The notes under the pieces are model-generated. The model made no database searches. It was given only the letters and a program-made list of their open reading frames with translations, and was not told where the DNA came from. Below are positions 35,970 to 44,660 of a stretch of 64,000 bases of DNA, piece after piece. Positions within the stretch are counted from its first letter, which is position 1. Every line of letters starts with the position of its first letter. This DNA comes from an uncultured Rickettsiella sp. (GTDB lineage: Bacteria; Pseudomonadota; Gammaproteobacteria; Diplorickettsiales; Diplorickettsiaceae). The stretch spans positions 248,001 to 312,000 of the forward strand of contig CAMSHF010000001.1 in the NCBI GenBank assembly GCA_947058615.1. Reading direction: 5' to 3'. The position numbers and the translations under genes were made by a program.

Positions 35970-36435
35970 AAGCTACTGGATCTTTATGAAAAGTTATTTT
36001 CAGCGTTAATAATAAAGTCTTAAAACCCTCCAAATCGCTGAAGTTAAGAAACAAAAACAAAATATTATTAAACGGTTCTGGTAAACCGCTAAGCAAGTCT
36101 CCTTAGAGTTTGCGAAACTGTAAATTAGTAAATTTACAGCGGTGCCAAGACCAGGGTTGTTTAATTTTCGCCGATATCGCCTTTAAGAGGCAGGAATGGA
36201 AATTAAACAGCCTTGGTAGGAGATAACAAGGGATAAAAAGGGATAAAATAAGTAAATTGTTTTTTTATTTGTTTTTATGTATGTAGCATATTCCAACTTT
36301 TATCGGTGTGTTATAGACATGAAATTAAAGAAGTAATAGATTTTAGTAAAACCAATTTTTTGTTGACGGCTTCTTAGCCGATAGATAGCAAAAAATTGGC
36401 TTTCAATAAATCTAATATTGAGTTAATAACCTATT
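35970..36435 (+). ncRNA. Long structured leader, or separate small RNA, ahead of the first porin gene
   Basis: No gene fills 35858-36445. Behind the strong promoter the plus strand can form several stems. Hairpin 36118-36139 has nine perfect pairs (CTGTAAATT, loop AGTA). Arms 36150-36169 and 36198-36217 pair over 20 positions, with three G-U pairs that hold only on the plus-strand RNA. A tandem 10-mer AAGGGATAAA follows (36228-36247). Arms CCAATTTTTTG (36352-36362) and CAAAAAATTGG (36389-36399) enclose an inner CGGCT-TCTT-AGCCG hairpin (36367-36380). GGA motifs are frequent from 36192 to the ribosome binding site. No T tract follows the stems, so I favour a leader over an independent RNA. Confidence 0.45.
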
Positions 36436-36451
36436 AAGGAGATGGATGAGT

Positions 36452-37879
36452 ATGAAACTCAAAGCGATTGTTGCTTCACTTGTGACATTAGGGCTTAGCG
36501 GGCCTGTACTGGCGATGCAGCCGTATATGATGGATCCGTCCTTTCAAAGGGATGTGATGCGTTATCAAGTTAATAAAATTGACATGATCCTTGACCGAAA
36601 TCAACCCGGTGGGTTTGATCAACCTTGTGGCTGGACTTGTCGTATCAATGTTAGCGGATGGATGAATACGGACGTTTATTTGGCGAACGATCCTCCAGTA
36701 TTTTGGCGGTTTAATCCCGGCTTTAATTCATCAGCTGCAATAAATCCTGCAGCGAACCCACCTAATGTGCTTATTACTCCAACTTCAGGTAGGGCGAGTG
36801 ATTTATTGTTGAATAATGCAAATTTATTTGTCGATGCTCGAGTGAATAACTGGGTAACAGCAAATATGTCCGTGGTATATTCCTCTTTATCACCCGTCCC
36901 AGGCTCTACAGGACCGTATCAAATTGCTAACTCACTGCTTGTATATCATCCATTGAATCGAACGGCGATAGATACGGCGTATGCGACGATTGGTAATTTT
37001 ACTACTTCACCGATCTACTTTAGAGTGGGTAAAGAATACATCCCATTTGATAGCTATGATCCGTATGGATTTGTGACACAAGAAAACCCAACCCAATTAT
37101 TGAGTGAGATTACGGCACCCGCAGCGCAGTTAGGATTTGTTGCGCCGATGGGCTTATATGGTTCGCTGTATACGCTTGCGGGTAAACCTACTATCTCGGA
37201 TGGTGGCTCGATCCGCCGTATTCGAAATGGGGGTGTAGATCTAGGTTGGACACACAAGTGGTGTGGTGGCAGTAAATTTAATGTAGATGCCGGCTATATT
37301 GCGAATATAGAGGATTCGAACTTCTTATCTTCTTATTATTTCAATTCACTCGTTGAAGGTACTGTAGTTCCTGGGTTACCGAATACTAAGGTACCGGCAT
37401 GGAACGTGAATGCAGAGATCACGGTTGGACCCTTTGACGCGAATGGGCATTATATAGAGACGACGCGTAGTTTACCGGATCCTTTCTTTCTGAGTGGTAA
37501 TTCAGCTTATGGTTTCACTGTATTAAATCCTCCGCCTGCGGAGTTAGGCAAACCAAAAGTATGGGGTTTGGAAGCAGGATTAACATTCCCCGTGATGGCG
37601 CATCAATCAAGGGTTGCGATCGGTTATCAACACACAACGCACTTAGCGACTTTACTACCGCAACGTCGTATTTATGCGGACTACATGGTTAACTTTGCGA
37701 AATGGTTTGATGTGGGTCTGGCCGTATTCCAAGACAGGGATTACAGTTCGGGTGAAAATGCTATTGTTGTCCCAGGAACTACGGGAACAGCAGCGGTACC
37801 TTCTAGAACAGTACATCCAGGCGCAACAGGTAATAAGGCCACCACAGGTCAATTACGTTTCAGCATTAAGTTTGCGTAA
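36452..37879 (+). CDS. Outer membrane porin-like protein, copy 1
   Basis: The 475-residue protein has a signal peptide (KAIVASLVTLGLSGPVLA, cleavage near residue 21) and a mature part rich in aromatic and alternating residues, with an ending QLRFSIKFA that fits a beta barrel C-terminal strand. A disulfide is possible in QPCGWTCRIN near residue 65. It resembles Legionellales major outer-membrane/LbtU-like barrels, but I cannot name a family. AAGGAGATGG precedes the start; ATG 36446 (MSMKLK) is an alternative, and 36452 is equivalent to copy 2. Codons are less AT-rich than the neighbours, which suggests high expression. Copy 2 encodes the same protein. Confidence 0.9.
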   Translation: MKLKAIVASLVTLGLSGPVLAMQPYMMDPSFQRDVMRYQVNKIDMILDRNQPGGFDQPCGWTCRINVSGWMNTDVYLANDPPVFWRFNPGFNSSAAINPAANPPNVLITPTSGRASDLLLNNANLFVDARVNNWVTANMSVVYSSLSPVPGSTGPYQIANSLLVYHPLNRTAIDTAYATIGNFTTSPIYFRVGKEYIPFDSYDPYGFVTQENPTQLLSEITAPAAQLGFVAPMGLYGSLYTLAGKPTISDGGSIRRIRNGGVDLGWTHKWCGGSKFNVDAGYIANIEDSNFLSSYYFNSLVEGTVVPGLPNTKVPAWNVNAEITVGPFDANGHYIETTRSLPDPFFLSGNSAYGFTVLNPPPAELGKPKVWGLEAGLTFPVMAHQSRVAIGYQHTTHLATLLPQRRIYADYMVNFAKWFDVGLAVFQDRDYSSGENAIVVPGTTGTAAVPSRTVHPGATGNKATTGQLRFSIKFA

Positions 37880-37913
37880 CTTATTCTTAGAAAATAATTT
37901 AGATAAAAACATT

Positions 37914-37937
37914 AAGCCCGCTCATGCGGGCTTTTTT
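37914..37937 (+). terminator. Strong rho-independent terminator of porin copy 1
   Basis: GCCCGC (37916-37921), loop TCAT, GCGGGC (37926-37931) and six T form a classical intrinsic terminator 35 bases after the stop codon. It separates the two porin genes, so copy 2 needs its own promoter or read-through. Confidence 0.92.
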
Positions 37938-38142
37938 GTATTAACGCAATTTAAATAGATTGATCTTGTTGAGATAGTAGTAAAGTACTGCTAAGATAAA
38001 CGCGATTTACTTTCTTTTTTTATAAGTTTTTATAGGACAGATAGTAAGTCCGGGAAAAATTTTATTAGTAAATGCTTGTTTTTCTTAATTGATAAAAAAG
38101 CAGTGAATGGAGTTAACTAATTCTACAAGGAGATGGTTTAGG

Positions 38143-39570
38143 ATGAAACTCAAAGCGATTGTTGCTTCACTTGTGACATTAGGGCTTAGCGGGCCTGTAC
38201 TGGCGATGCAGCCGTATATGATGGATCCGTCCTTTCAAAGGGATGTGATGCGTTATCAAGTTAATAAAATTGACATGATCCTTGACCGAAATCAACCCGG
38301 TGGGTTTGATCAACCTTGTGGCTGGACTTGTCGTATCAATGTTAGCGGATGGATGAATACGGACGTTTATTTGGCGAACGATCCTCCAGTATTTTGGCGG
38401 TTTAATCCCGGCTTTAATTCATCAGCTGCAATAAATCCTGCAGCGAACCCACCTAATGTGCTTATTACTCCAACTTCAGGTAGGGCGAGTGATTTATTGT
38501 TGAATAATGCAAATTTATTTGTCGATGCTCGAGTGAATAACTGGGTAACAGCAAATATGTCCGTGGTATATTCCTCTTTATCACCCGTCCCAGGCTCTAC
38601 AGGACCGTATCAAATTGCTAACTCACTGCTTGTATATCATCCATTGAATCGAACGGCGATAGATACGGCGTATGCGACGATTGGTAATTTTACTACTTCA
38701 CCGATCTACTTTAGAGTGGGTAAAGAATACATCCCATTTGATAGCTATGATCCGTATGGATTTGTGACACAAGAAAACCCAACCCAATTATTGAGTGAGA
38801 TTACGGCACCCGCAGCGCAGTTAGGATTTGTTGCGCCGATGGGCTTATATGGTTCGCTGTATACGCTTGCGGGTAAACCTACTATCTCGGATGGTGGCTC
38901 GATCCGCCGTATTCGAAATGGGGGTGTAGATCTAGGTTGGACACACAAGTGGTGTGGTGGCAGTAAATTTAATGTAGATGCCGGCTATATTGCGAATATA
39001 GAGGATTCGAACTTCTTATCTTCTTATTATTTCAATTCACTCGTTGAAGGTACTGTAGTTCCTGGGTTACCGAATACTAAGGTACCGGCATGGAACGTGA
39101 ATGCAGAGATCACGGTTGGACCCTTTGACGCGAATGGGCATTATATAGAGACGACGCGTAGTTTACCGGATCCTTTCTTTCTGAGTGGTAATTCAGCTTA
39201 TGGTTTCACTGTATTAAATCCTCCGCCTGCGGAGTTAGGCAAACCAAAAGTATGGGGTTTGGAAGCAGGATTAACATTCCCCGTGATGGCGCATCAATCA
39301 AGGGTTGCGATCGGTTATCAACACACAACGCACTTAGCGACTTTACTACCGCAACGTCGTATTTATGCGGACTACATGGTTAACTTTGCGAAATGGTTTG
39401 ATGTGGGTCTGGCCGTATTCCAAGACAGGGATTACAGTTCGGGTGAAAATGCTATTGTTGTCCCAGGAACTACGGGAACAGCAGCGGTACCTTCTAGAAC
39501 AGTACATCCAGGCGCAACAGGTAATAAGGCCACCACAGGTCAATTACGTTTCAGCATTAAGTTTGCGTAA
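38143..39570 (+). CDS. Outer membrane porin-like protein, copy 2 (identical to copy 1)
   Basis: The translated 475 residues match copy 1 from the start to the C-terminal phenylalanine-alanine, with the same signal peptide and the same cysteine pair. AGGAG lies 10 bases before the ATG at 38143; an ATG at 38107 in frame would add 12 residues without support. The 205-base spacer before it differs fully from the leader of copy 1, so expression of the two may differ. No promoter in the spacer is convincing. Confidence 0.9.
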   Translation: MKLKAIVASLVTLGLSGPVLAMQPYMMDPSFQRDVMRYQVNKIDMILDRNQPGGFDQPCGWTCRINVSGWMNTDVYLANDPPVFWRFNPGFNSSAAINPAANPPNVLITPTSGRASDLLLNNANLFVDARVNNWVTANMSVVYSSLSPVPGSTGPYQIANSLLVYHPLNRTAIDTAYATIGNFTTSPIYFRVGKEYIPFDSYDPYGFVTQENPTQLLSEITAPAAQLGFVAPMGLYGSLYTLAGKPTISDGGSIRRIRNGGVDLGWTHKWCGGSKFNVDAGYIANIEDSNFLSSYYFNSLVEGTVVPGLPNTKVPAWNVNAEITVGPFDANGHYIETTRSLPDPFFLSGNSAYGFTVLNPPPAELGKPKVWGLEAGLTFPVMAHQSRVAIGYQHTTHLATLLPQRRIYADYMVNFAKWFDVGLAVFQDRDYSSGENAIVVPGTTGTAAVPSRTVHPGATGNKATTGQLRFSIKFA

Positions 39571-39628
39571 CTTATTCTTAGAAAATAATTTAGATAAAAA
39601 CATTAAGCCCGCTCATGCGGGCTTTTTT
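38143..39628 (+). repeat. Direct repeat, copy 2 (whole porin gene plus terminator)
   Basis: This is the second member of the 1486-base tandem duplication, 1691 bases downstream of the first. Lack of visible differences implies a recent duplication or continuing gene conversion. Confidence 0.93.
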
Positions 39629-39629
39629 T
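39605..39629 (+). terminator. Strong rho-independent terminator of porin copy 2
   Basis: The same GCCCGC-TCAT-GCGGGC stem as after copy 1 is followed here by seven T. It is part of the duplicated unit. Confidence 0.92.
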
Positions 39630-39770
39630 AAATGAGAAGATTTTCTAAATAACTTCTCTTATTTCTGATTGAGTGCAAGGCTTCAAAAAAAATCGATTAA
39701 TCTTCCTCTAAATTATTTTTTATGAGATTTATTTTATACACTAAGGTAATTGAGACTTTCTAGGATCATT

Positions 39771-40496
39771 ATGTTTGATTTAATTTTTTCTCCAGAAGCC
39801 TGGATTAGTTTACTTACTTTAACCGTATTAGAAATTAGCTTGGGAATTGATAATCTGGTTTTTATCTCTATCGTAACAAATAGGCTTCCTAAAAACCAAC
39901 AACGCTCTGCTCGCCAGTTTGGTTTACTGCTTGCTTGTTTAACACGTTTGCTTTTGTTGGGGACACTTGCTTGGATGACCCAATTTACGCAACCCCTTTT
40001 TACATTAGCAGGGCATGTTTTTTCTGGAAGGGATTTAGTCCTTATCATAGGGGGATTATTTTTACTTGCAAAAGGAACAAGTGAACTTCATCTTAACGTA
40101 GCCGGCCCTGTAAAAAAAGGGAATAAGTTGCAAAGATATTCACAGTTTTCAATAGTTACCATTCAGATTATGGTACTGGATATCATATTTTCATTGGATA
40201 GTGTCATAACTGCAGTAGGAATGGCTCAAGAGTTTATTATTATGGTGCTTGCTATTATCATCGCAATCGCATTAATGATATGGGGAAGTGGACCTATAAG
40301 TCATTTTATAAATGCCTACCCCAATTTAAAAATCCTCGGTTTAAGTTTTTTGTTATTAATAGGGTTAGTTTTAGTGGCTGATGGTTTTGGTTTTCATGTG
40401 CCTAGAGCCTACCTCTATTTTGCTATTGCATTTTCAATATTTGTAGAATGGCTCAATATTTTGGCCAGTCGATGGCATCAAAAAAAAAACCATTAA
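39771..40496 (+). CDS. TerC-family integral membrane protein (YgdQ-like)
   Basis: TerC-family proteins are multi-span membrane proteins linked to metal (Mn, tellurite) handling or to protein export at the membrane. The 241-residue protein has about seven spans and the family acidic motifs LEISLGIDNLVFISIVTNRLP near residue 20 and QIMVLDIIFSLDSVITAVGMA near 130. I chose the ATG at 39771 (TAGGA upstream); a TTG 21 bases earlier is in frame. It follows the porin pair but is separated by a terminator. Exact role unknown. Confidence 0.9.
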   Translation: MFDLIFSPEAWISLLTLTVLEISLGIDNLVFISIVTNRLPKNQQRSARQFGLLLACLTRLLLLGTLAWMTQFTQPLFTLAGHVFSGRDLVLIIGGLFLLAKGTSELHLNVAGPVKKGNKLQRYSQFSIVTIQIMVLDIIFSLDSVITAVGMAQEFIIMVLAIIIAIALMIWGSGPISHFINAYPNLKILGLSFLLLIGLVLVADGFGFHVPRAYLYFAIAFSIFVEWLNILASRWHQKKNH

Positions 40497-40740
40497 TAAT
40501 CCTCCTCTCGAGGGATACGCGATTCAAAAAAGTGGTGGATAGGCAGCCTATTCATTAATAATCTTTTTTCTTAAAGTCTTAAAGAATTCTTCCCTCTAAC
40601 CTTTTTGTTTTTGAAAGGCTTATGCTTATTTATTTTAATATAATCTTTTGACTAGCCTCCCAAAAAATCTGCTTGCATTCCTCTCTTTTTTTTGATAAAT
40701 AGAAGGGCATATTAGTTATTTAAATAATAAGGTTTTGTTT

Positions 40741-42261
40741 ATGTTAAGTAACAAGTATAAATTAACAGCGCTTATAGCAGGTATGTGCTGGTTGGGTTTA
40801 CAGGGAAACGTTGCATTCGCTGATGAAACTAACCAATTAAGTAGTAGTGAAATTAGAAAATTAACGCAGCGAACCCAAGTTTTAGAGTCTGACTTGCAGC
40901 GTGTGCAAGATCAAGTGGCTATGTTACGTCGACAAGTAAATCCAAATAATCTCTCATTTAATGAGGAGATTGCTCATGAAAACCTAGTTACCTCCTTGCA
41001 TCCTTTTTTTATTATAGGTGCGCCCGTCATTAGTTCGCCTTTTATAGGGATCAACTCCGAATATAATGCTTCTGATTTAGTGGTTAATCAGCCTTATGTA
41101 AATGAGGATCTTTATTTATTGCAGGAGCGAAAACAAATTTATAATTATTTGATAAAAAATGGCCATCCCCTTTCAGATACTCCGATTGTTAATCTCAGCG
41201 GGAAAGTTGAATCACAAATTTATCATACAAGCCATTTTGGCAACTTCCAAAATAACTCAGCAACCGATATTGATTTGACGGGTATTGAATTAGATACTGA
41301 AATTTTAGTGAATCAATGGGTAACAGGTCTTATCGCGTTTGTTTATGACAATACTTATCCAGCAGATATGTCGCCTAGACGAATTGATAATTCTCGTGTT
41401 CTTTTAGAGCGAGGGTTTTTAATTATAGGAAATTTAGCTAAGTTCCCTTTATATTCGACTATGGGACAATTTTATGTGCCATTTGGTCAGTATTCATCTG
41501 CAATGATCAGTGATCCATTTACTAAAACTTTAGGTAGAACTAAAGCTAGAGCATTGGAATTAGGTTTTTCAAAACAATTTAATGATGAAAATGATTTAAA
41601 TTTATCTACCTATATTTTTAGGGGTCCAAGCCGAACGAGTATCGACAATAGAGGCTTGAGAAATTATGGCGTGAATGCGGAATACATTTTTACTAAACCT
41701 AAATGGAATATTGATATAGCAGGAAGTTATATTCGTAATATCGCAGACTCCCTAGGTATGCAGCATAATGGGAATAATGGACCTAATAATTTTGCTGGGT
41801 TTGCTACCAACAATAATACTGAGATTCTTAACCCTGTTTCAGGCTTAGATGCCCGCGGCACTTTGAGTATCGCGGCTTTTAGTATTACCGCTGAGTATGT
41901 TACTGCGAGCCGTTCATTTTCTCAAACGGTACTATCATTTGATAATCAAGGCGCCAAACCTTCAGCTTTTCATGCAGAAGCGGCTTATAAATTTAACGTT
42001 TTAGAAAGACCGAGTGCAGTTATTATTGGGTTTGATCAGTCAAAAGATGCTTTAGGTTTACTCATTCCTAAAAAGCGTTACATTGCTACTGTGAGTACAT
42101 CCATTTGGAAAGATACTATCGAAAGCTTAGAGTTTCGCCACGATATTGATTATAATGCAACAGATATTGCTTATGGGCAATCGGGTTTAGGACTTAACCC
42201 TATTAATGGGACTGGGAAAAGCGGTAGTACCATTACTTTACAAGTTGGTTTATATTTCTAG
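40741..42261 (+). CDS. LbtU-like siderophore porin (coiled-coil plus beta barrel)
   Basis: LbtU of Legionella is a TonB-independent outer membrane receptor for legiobactin; the related family is common in Legionellales. The 506-residue protein has a signal peptide (ALIAGMCWLGLQGNVAFA), a coiled coil near residues 35-65 (KLTQRTQVLESDLQRVQDQV), then a barrel with GKVESQIY and C-terminal TITLQVGLYF. Start is ATG 40741 after AAGG. A siderophore role is inferred from family only; no siderophore genes are in the window. Confidence 0.8.
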   Translation: MLSNKYKLTALIAGMCWLGLQGNVAFADETNQLSSSEIRKLTQRTQVLESDLQRVQDQVAMLRRQVNPNNLSFNEEIAHENLVTSLHPFFIIGAPVISSPFIGINSEYNASDLVVNQPYVNEDLYLLQERKQIYNYLIKNGHPLSDTPIVNLSGKVESQIYHTSHFGNFQNNSATDIDLTGIELDTEILVNQWVTGLIAFVYDNTYPADMSPRRIDNSRVLLERGFLIIGNLAKFPLYSTMGQFYVPFGQYSSAMISDPFTKTLGRTKARALELGFSKQFNDENDLNLSTYIFRGPSRTSIDNRGLRNYGVNAEYIFTKPKWNIDIAGSYIRNIADSLGMQHNGNNGPNNFAGFATNNNTEILNPVSGLDARGTLSIAAFSITAEYVTASRSFSQTVLSFDNQGAKPSAFHAEAAYKFNVLERPSAVIIGFDQSKDALGLLIPKKRYIATVSTSIWKDTIESLEFRHDIDYNATDIAYGQSGLGLNPINGTGKSGSTITLQVGLYF

Positions 42262-42283
42262 AGTATTCTAGAAGAATACTTTT
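42262..42283 (+). terminator. Weak terminator-like hairpin after the LbtU-like gene
   Basis: AGTATTC (42262-42268), loop TAGAA and GAATACT (42274-42280) are followed by only three T. It touches the stop codon of the gene. Confidence 0.35.
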
Positions 42284-42474
42284 CAAATGAGTATTTATCT
42301 TTATTACTGCTCAATAAACGGCCCTTATGTATAATTAATGCAATTGACTCTATTTCGTATTGCAGTGCGCTTTATCAAAAAGCTAATTGCTGTGGAGATA
42401 ATATAAACAGAGGCATTACTTTGGCGTTTCCTAATGAAATCAAATAAATTACACTATTTCGAAAAAAATCTAAA

Positions 42475-43695
42475 ATGAACAAGCGCATTTTATTGGGTAT
42501 TTCAGGTAGTATCGCTGCATATAAAACGCCTGAACTTATTAGAAAACTCAAAGAACAACATCATGAAATTAGAGTTGTTTTAACATCTTGTGCTAAATCT
42601 TTTGTAACCCCTTTAACACTGCAAGCAGTCTCACAAAATAAAGTTCATGAAGCGCTTATTGATGCTGAAGCAGAAGCAGCAATGAACCATATCGATCTTG
42701 CGCGCTGGCCGGATTGTATTTTGATAGCGCCTGCTACAGCCCACTTGATTGCTAAATTAGCTCATGGTTTTGCGGATGATTTATTGAGTACCTTATGTTT
42801 AGCTACTAACACGCGTTTAATTATTGTGCCCGCAATGAATCAAGCAATGTGGTCTAATAAGGTAACCCAAGATAATGTTAGCAAACTAAAAGATAGAGAT
42901 TACTTGTTTTTTGGGCCTGGAGTAGGAGCTCAAGTCTGTGGAGAATTTGGCTTAGGGCGTATGCTGGAGCCTCAAGAAATTGTGGATACCTTATCAAAGG
43001 TGTTTATAAAACCTTATTTAAAAAAACAAAAAATTTTAATTACGGCAGGTCCAACACAAGAATATATCGATCCGGTACGTTATCTATCCAATCATAGTTC
43101 CGGTAAAATGGGATTTGCGTTGGCACAGGCGGCAATTGAATCGGGTGCAGAGGTTACCCTTATTAGTGGGCCTGTTGCATTAACGCCTCCAAAAAAATTG
43201 AAATTTATATCAGTGAAGACAGCGGCAGAAATGTTAGTGGCTGTTCAAAAGGAAATTGGGCATCAGACAATTTTTATCAGTACAGCTGCTGTGGCAGACT
43301 ATCAAAGTATAAGCCCAGTATTACAAAAAATTAAAAAATCAAGTGCCCCCTTTATTTTACAATTAAAACCTACAATCGATATTTTGGCTACAGTGAGTCA
43401 AATGAATTTAAAACCTAAACCTTTATTGGTTGGGTTTGCAGCCGAAACTGAGTACACATTGAAATTTGCCGAAGAGAAGCGACGAAGTAAAAACATTGAT
43501 TTAATGGTAGTAAATGATGTAAGCCTATCAGATATAGGTTTTGATAGTGATAATAATGAAGTTACCGTATTATCTTCTGATGTACCGGTTCACTTAGCCT
43601 TTGCTTCTAAACAATTAATCGCACAGCAATTGCTACAAATAATGGCGAATTGTATACATAATAGGGTTAAAAAAAATATTAATGCTTCACTTTAG
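42475..43695 (+). CDS. coaBC: Bifunctional phosphopantothenoylcysteine decarboxylase/phosphopantothenate-cysteine ligase
   Basis: CoaBC makes 4'-phosphopantetheine from phosphopantothenate and cysteine in CoA synthesis. The 406-residue protein has CoaC in its first half (GISGSIAAYKTPELIRKL, NHIDLARWPDCILIAPAT with the catalytic histidine, and PAMNQAMW) and CoaB from about residue 187 (ILITAGPTQEYIDPVRYLSN, NHSSGKMGFALA, AAVADYQ and KLKPTIDIL-like region). It is followed by panB and panC, so three CoA steps are clustered. Confidence 0.97.
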   Translation: MNKRILLGISGSIAAYKTPELIRKLKEQHHEIRVVLTSCAKSFVTPLTLQAVSQNKVHEALIDAEAEAAMNHIDLARWPDCILIAPATAHLIAKLAHGFADDLLSTLCLATNTRLIIVPAMNQAMWSNKVTQDNVSKLKDRDYLFFGPGVGAQVCGEFGLGRMLEPQEIVDTLSKVFIKPYLKKQKILITAGPTQEYIDPVRYLSNHSSGKMGFALAQAAIESGAEVTLISGPVALTPPKKLKFISVKTAAEMLVAVQKEIGHQTIFISTAAVADYQSISPVLQKIKKSSAPFILQLKPTIDILATVSQMNLKPKPLLVGFAAETEYTLKFAEEKRRSKNIDLMVVNDVSLSDIGFDSDNNEVTVLSSDVPVHLAFASKQLIAQQLLQIMANCIHNRVKKNINASL

Positions 43696-43821
43696 ATTGC
43701 AAAAATCTTACTTAGAGCGCTTGATCAATGAATGTTAGCTCTTTAAACTAAACTTGCTCCTAGCCATATGGCGGAGACAAAATGTTTAAGAATATAAAAA
43801 AATATAATTGAGGGCTTGATT

Positions 43822-43878
43822 ATGCAACAGGTACCTGATGTGGTCTTTATTTTACCATTTCTTGGTAAAAAAATATGA
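43822..43878 (+). CDS. Possible 18-residue leader peptide coupled to panB
   Basis: GAGGG (43810-43814) sits 7 bases before an ATG at 43822, whose 18-codon frame (MQQVPDVVFILPFLGKKI) ends in TGA overlapping the panB ATG as ATGA. panB itself has no ribosome binding site of its own. A hairpin TTTTACCA/TGGTAAAA lies in the last third of the small frame and ends just before the panB start. Translational coupling is inferred. Confidence 0.4.
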   Translation: MQQVPDVVFILPFLGKKI

Positions 43879-44660
43879 ATATTTTATCTTTTTCTGAAAA
43901 AAAAATAATTAAAGAAAAGATAGTCGTCTTAACTTGCTATGATTACAGTACGGCAAAGATCTTTAATGACTCTTTTTTAGATGCTTTGCTTGTGGGTGAT
44001 AGTCTTGCCATGACGATGCATGGCTTTAAAGATACTGTAATGGCTACATTGACTATGATGGAGCTGCATACCGCTGCAGTGTGTCGTGGTGCACCGAATA
44101 AATTTATTATTAGTGATCTTCCTTTTTTAAGTTATCGTCAATCAATGGGCCGAAGTGTTTTGGCCGCTCAAAAACTAATCCAAGCAGGTGCACAGGCGGT
44201 TAAATTAGAAGGGGCAACGGGTAATCTTCCTTTAATTACACATTTAGTAGAATCAGGTATTCCCGTAATGGGGCATATCGGTTTAACTCCCCAATTTATT
44301 CATGCCTTAGGTGGATATAAAGTGCAGGGGAAATCGTTTGCTCAAGCAGAGCGGCTAAAACAAGACGCTTTAGATTTAGAGCAAGCGGGTTGTTTTGCTA
44401 CAGTTCTTGAGTGTGTTCCATCGCAACTTGCCAAAGAGATAACTGCTTCTTTAAAAATTCCAACTATTGGTATAGGAGCGGGTATGGATACCGATGGACA
44501 AGTTTTAGTGATGCAGGATTTATTGGGACTTAATCTCGATTTCAAACAAAAATTTGTTAAACATTTTCTTAATACAGGCCAATTGATTCATAAAGCAGTC
44601 AATCAATATTGCTACTCTGTTAAACATAAAGAATTTCCTAGCGATGAATATAGTTACTAA
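43875..44660 (+). CDS. panB: 3-methyl-2-oxobutanoate hydroxymethyltransferase
   Basis: PanB makes ketopantoate for pantothenate synthesis. The 261-residue protein shows LTCYDYSTAKIFND, the metal site VGDSLAMTMHGF, HTAAVCRGAPNKFIISDLPF, AVKLEGATGNLP, GHIGLTPQFIHALGGYKVQGKS, LECVPSQLAKEIT and GIGAGMDTDGQVLVMQD. The end overlaps panC by 17 bases. The start at 43875 fits the family; upstream there is a possible coupled leader frame. Confidence 0.97.
   Translation: MNILSFSEKKIIKEKIVVLTCYDYSTAKIFNDSFLDALLVGDSLAMTMHGFKDTVMATLTMMELHTAAVCRGAPNKFIISDLPFLSYRQSMGRSVLAAQKLIQAGAQAVKLEGATGNLPLITHLVESGIPVMGHIGLTPQFIHALGGYKVQGKSFAQAERLKQDALDLEQAGCFATVLECVPSQLAKEITASLKIPTIGIGAGMDTDGQVLVMQDLLGLNLDFKQKFVKHFLNTGQLIHKAVNQYCYSVKHKEFPSDEYSY

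Larger units (their letters stand above)
36452..37937 (+). repeat. Direct repeat, copy 1 (whole porin gene plus terminator)
   Basis: This 1486-base unit starts at the porin start codon and ends inside the T tract of its terminator. It recurs at 38143-39628. Both encode the same 475 residues and the bases I compared are identical. Flanking sequence differs on both sides, apart from AAGGAGATGG just before the ATG. Confidence 0.93.

Noticed and set aside
35964-36023. Short open frame starting at the ATG within the -10 region of the leader promoter
   Set aside because: The start codon would lie before the expected transcription start and has no ribosome binding site.
37054-37852. Antisense frames inside the porin genes (also at 38745-39543)
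   Set aside because: They recur only because the porin gene is duplicated, and they are shadows of its coding frame.
37674-37958. Overlapping plus-strand frame at the 3' end of the porin gene
   Set aside because: It is an out-of-frame reading of the porin coding sequence and runs into its terminator.
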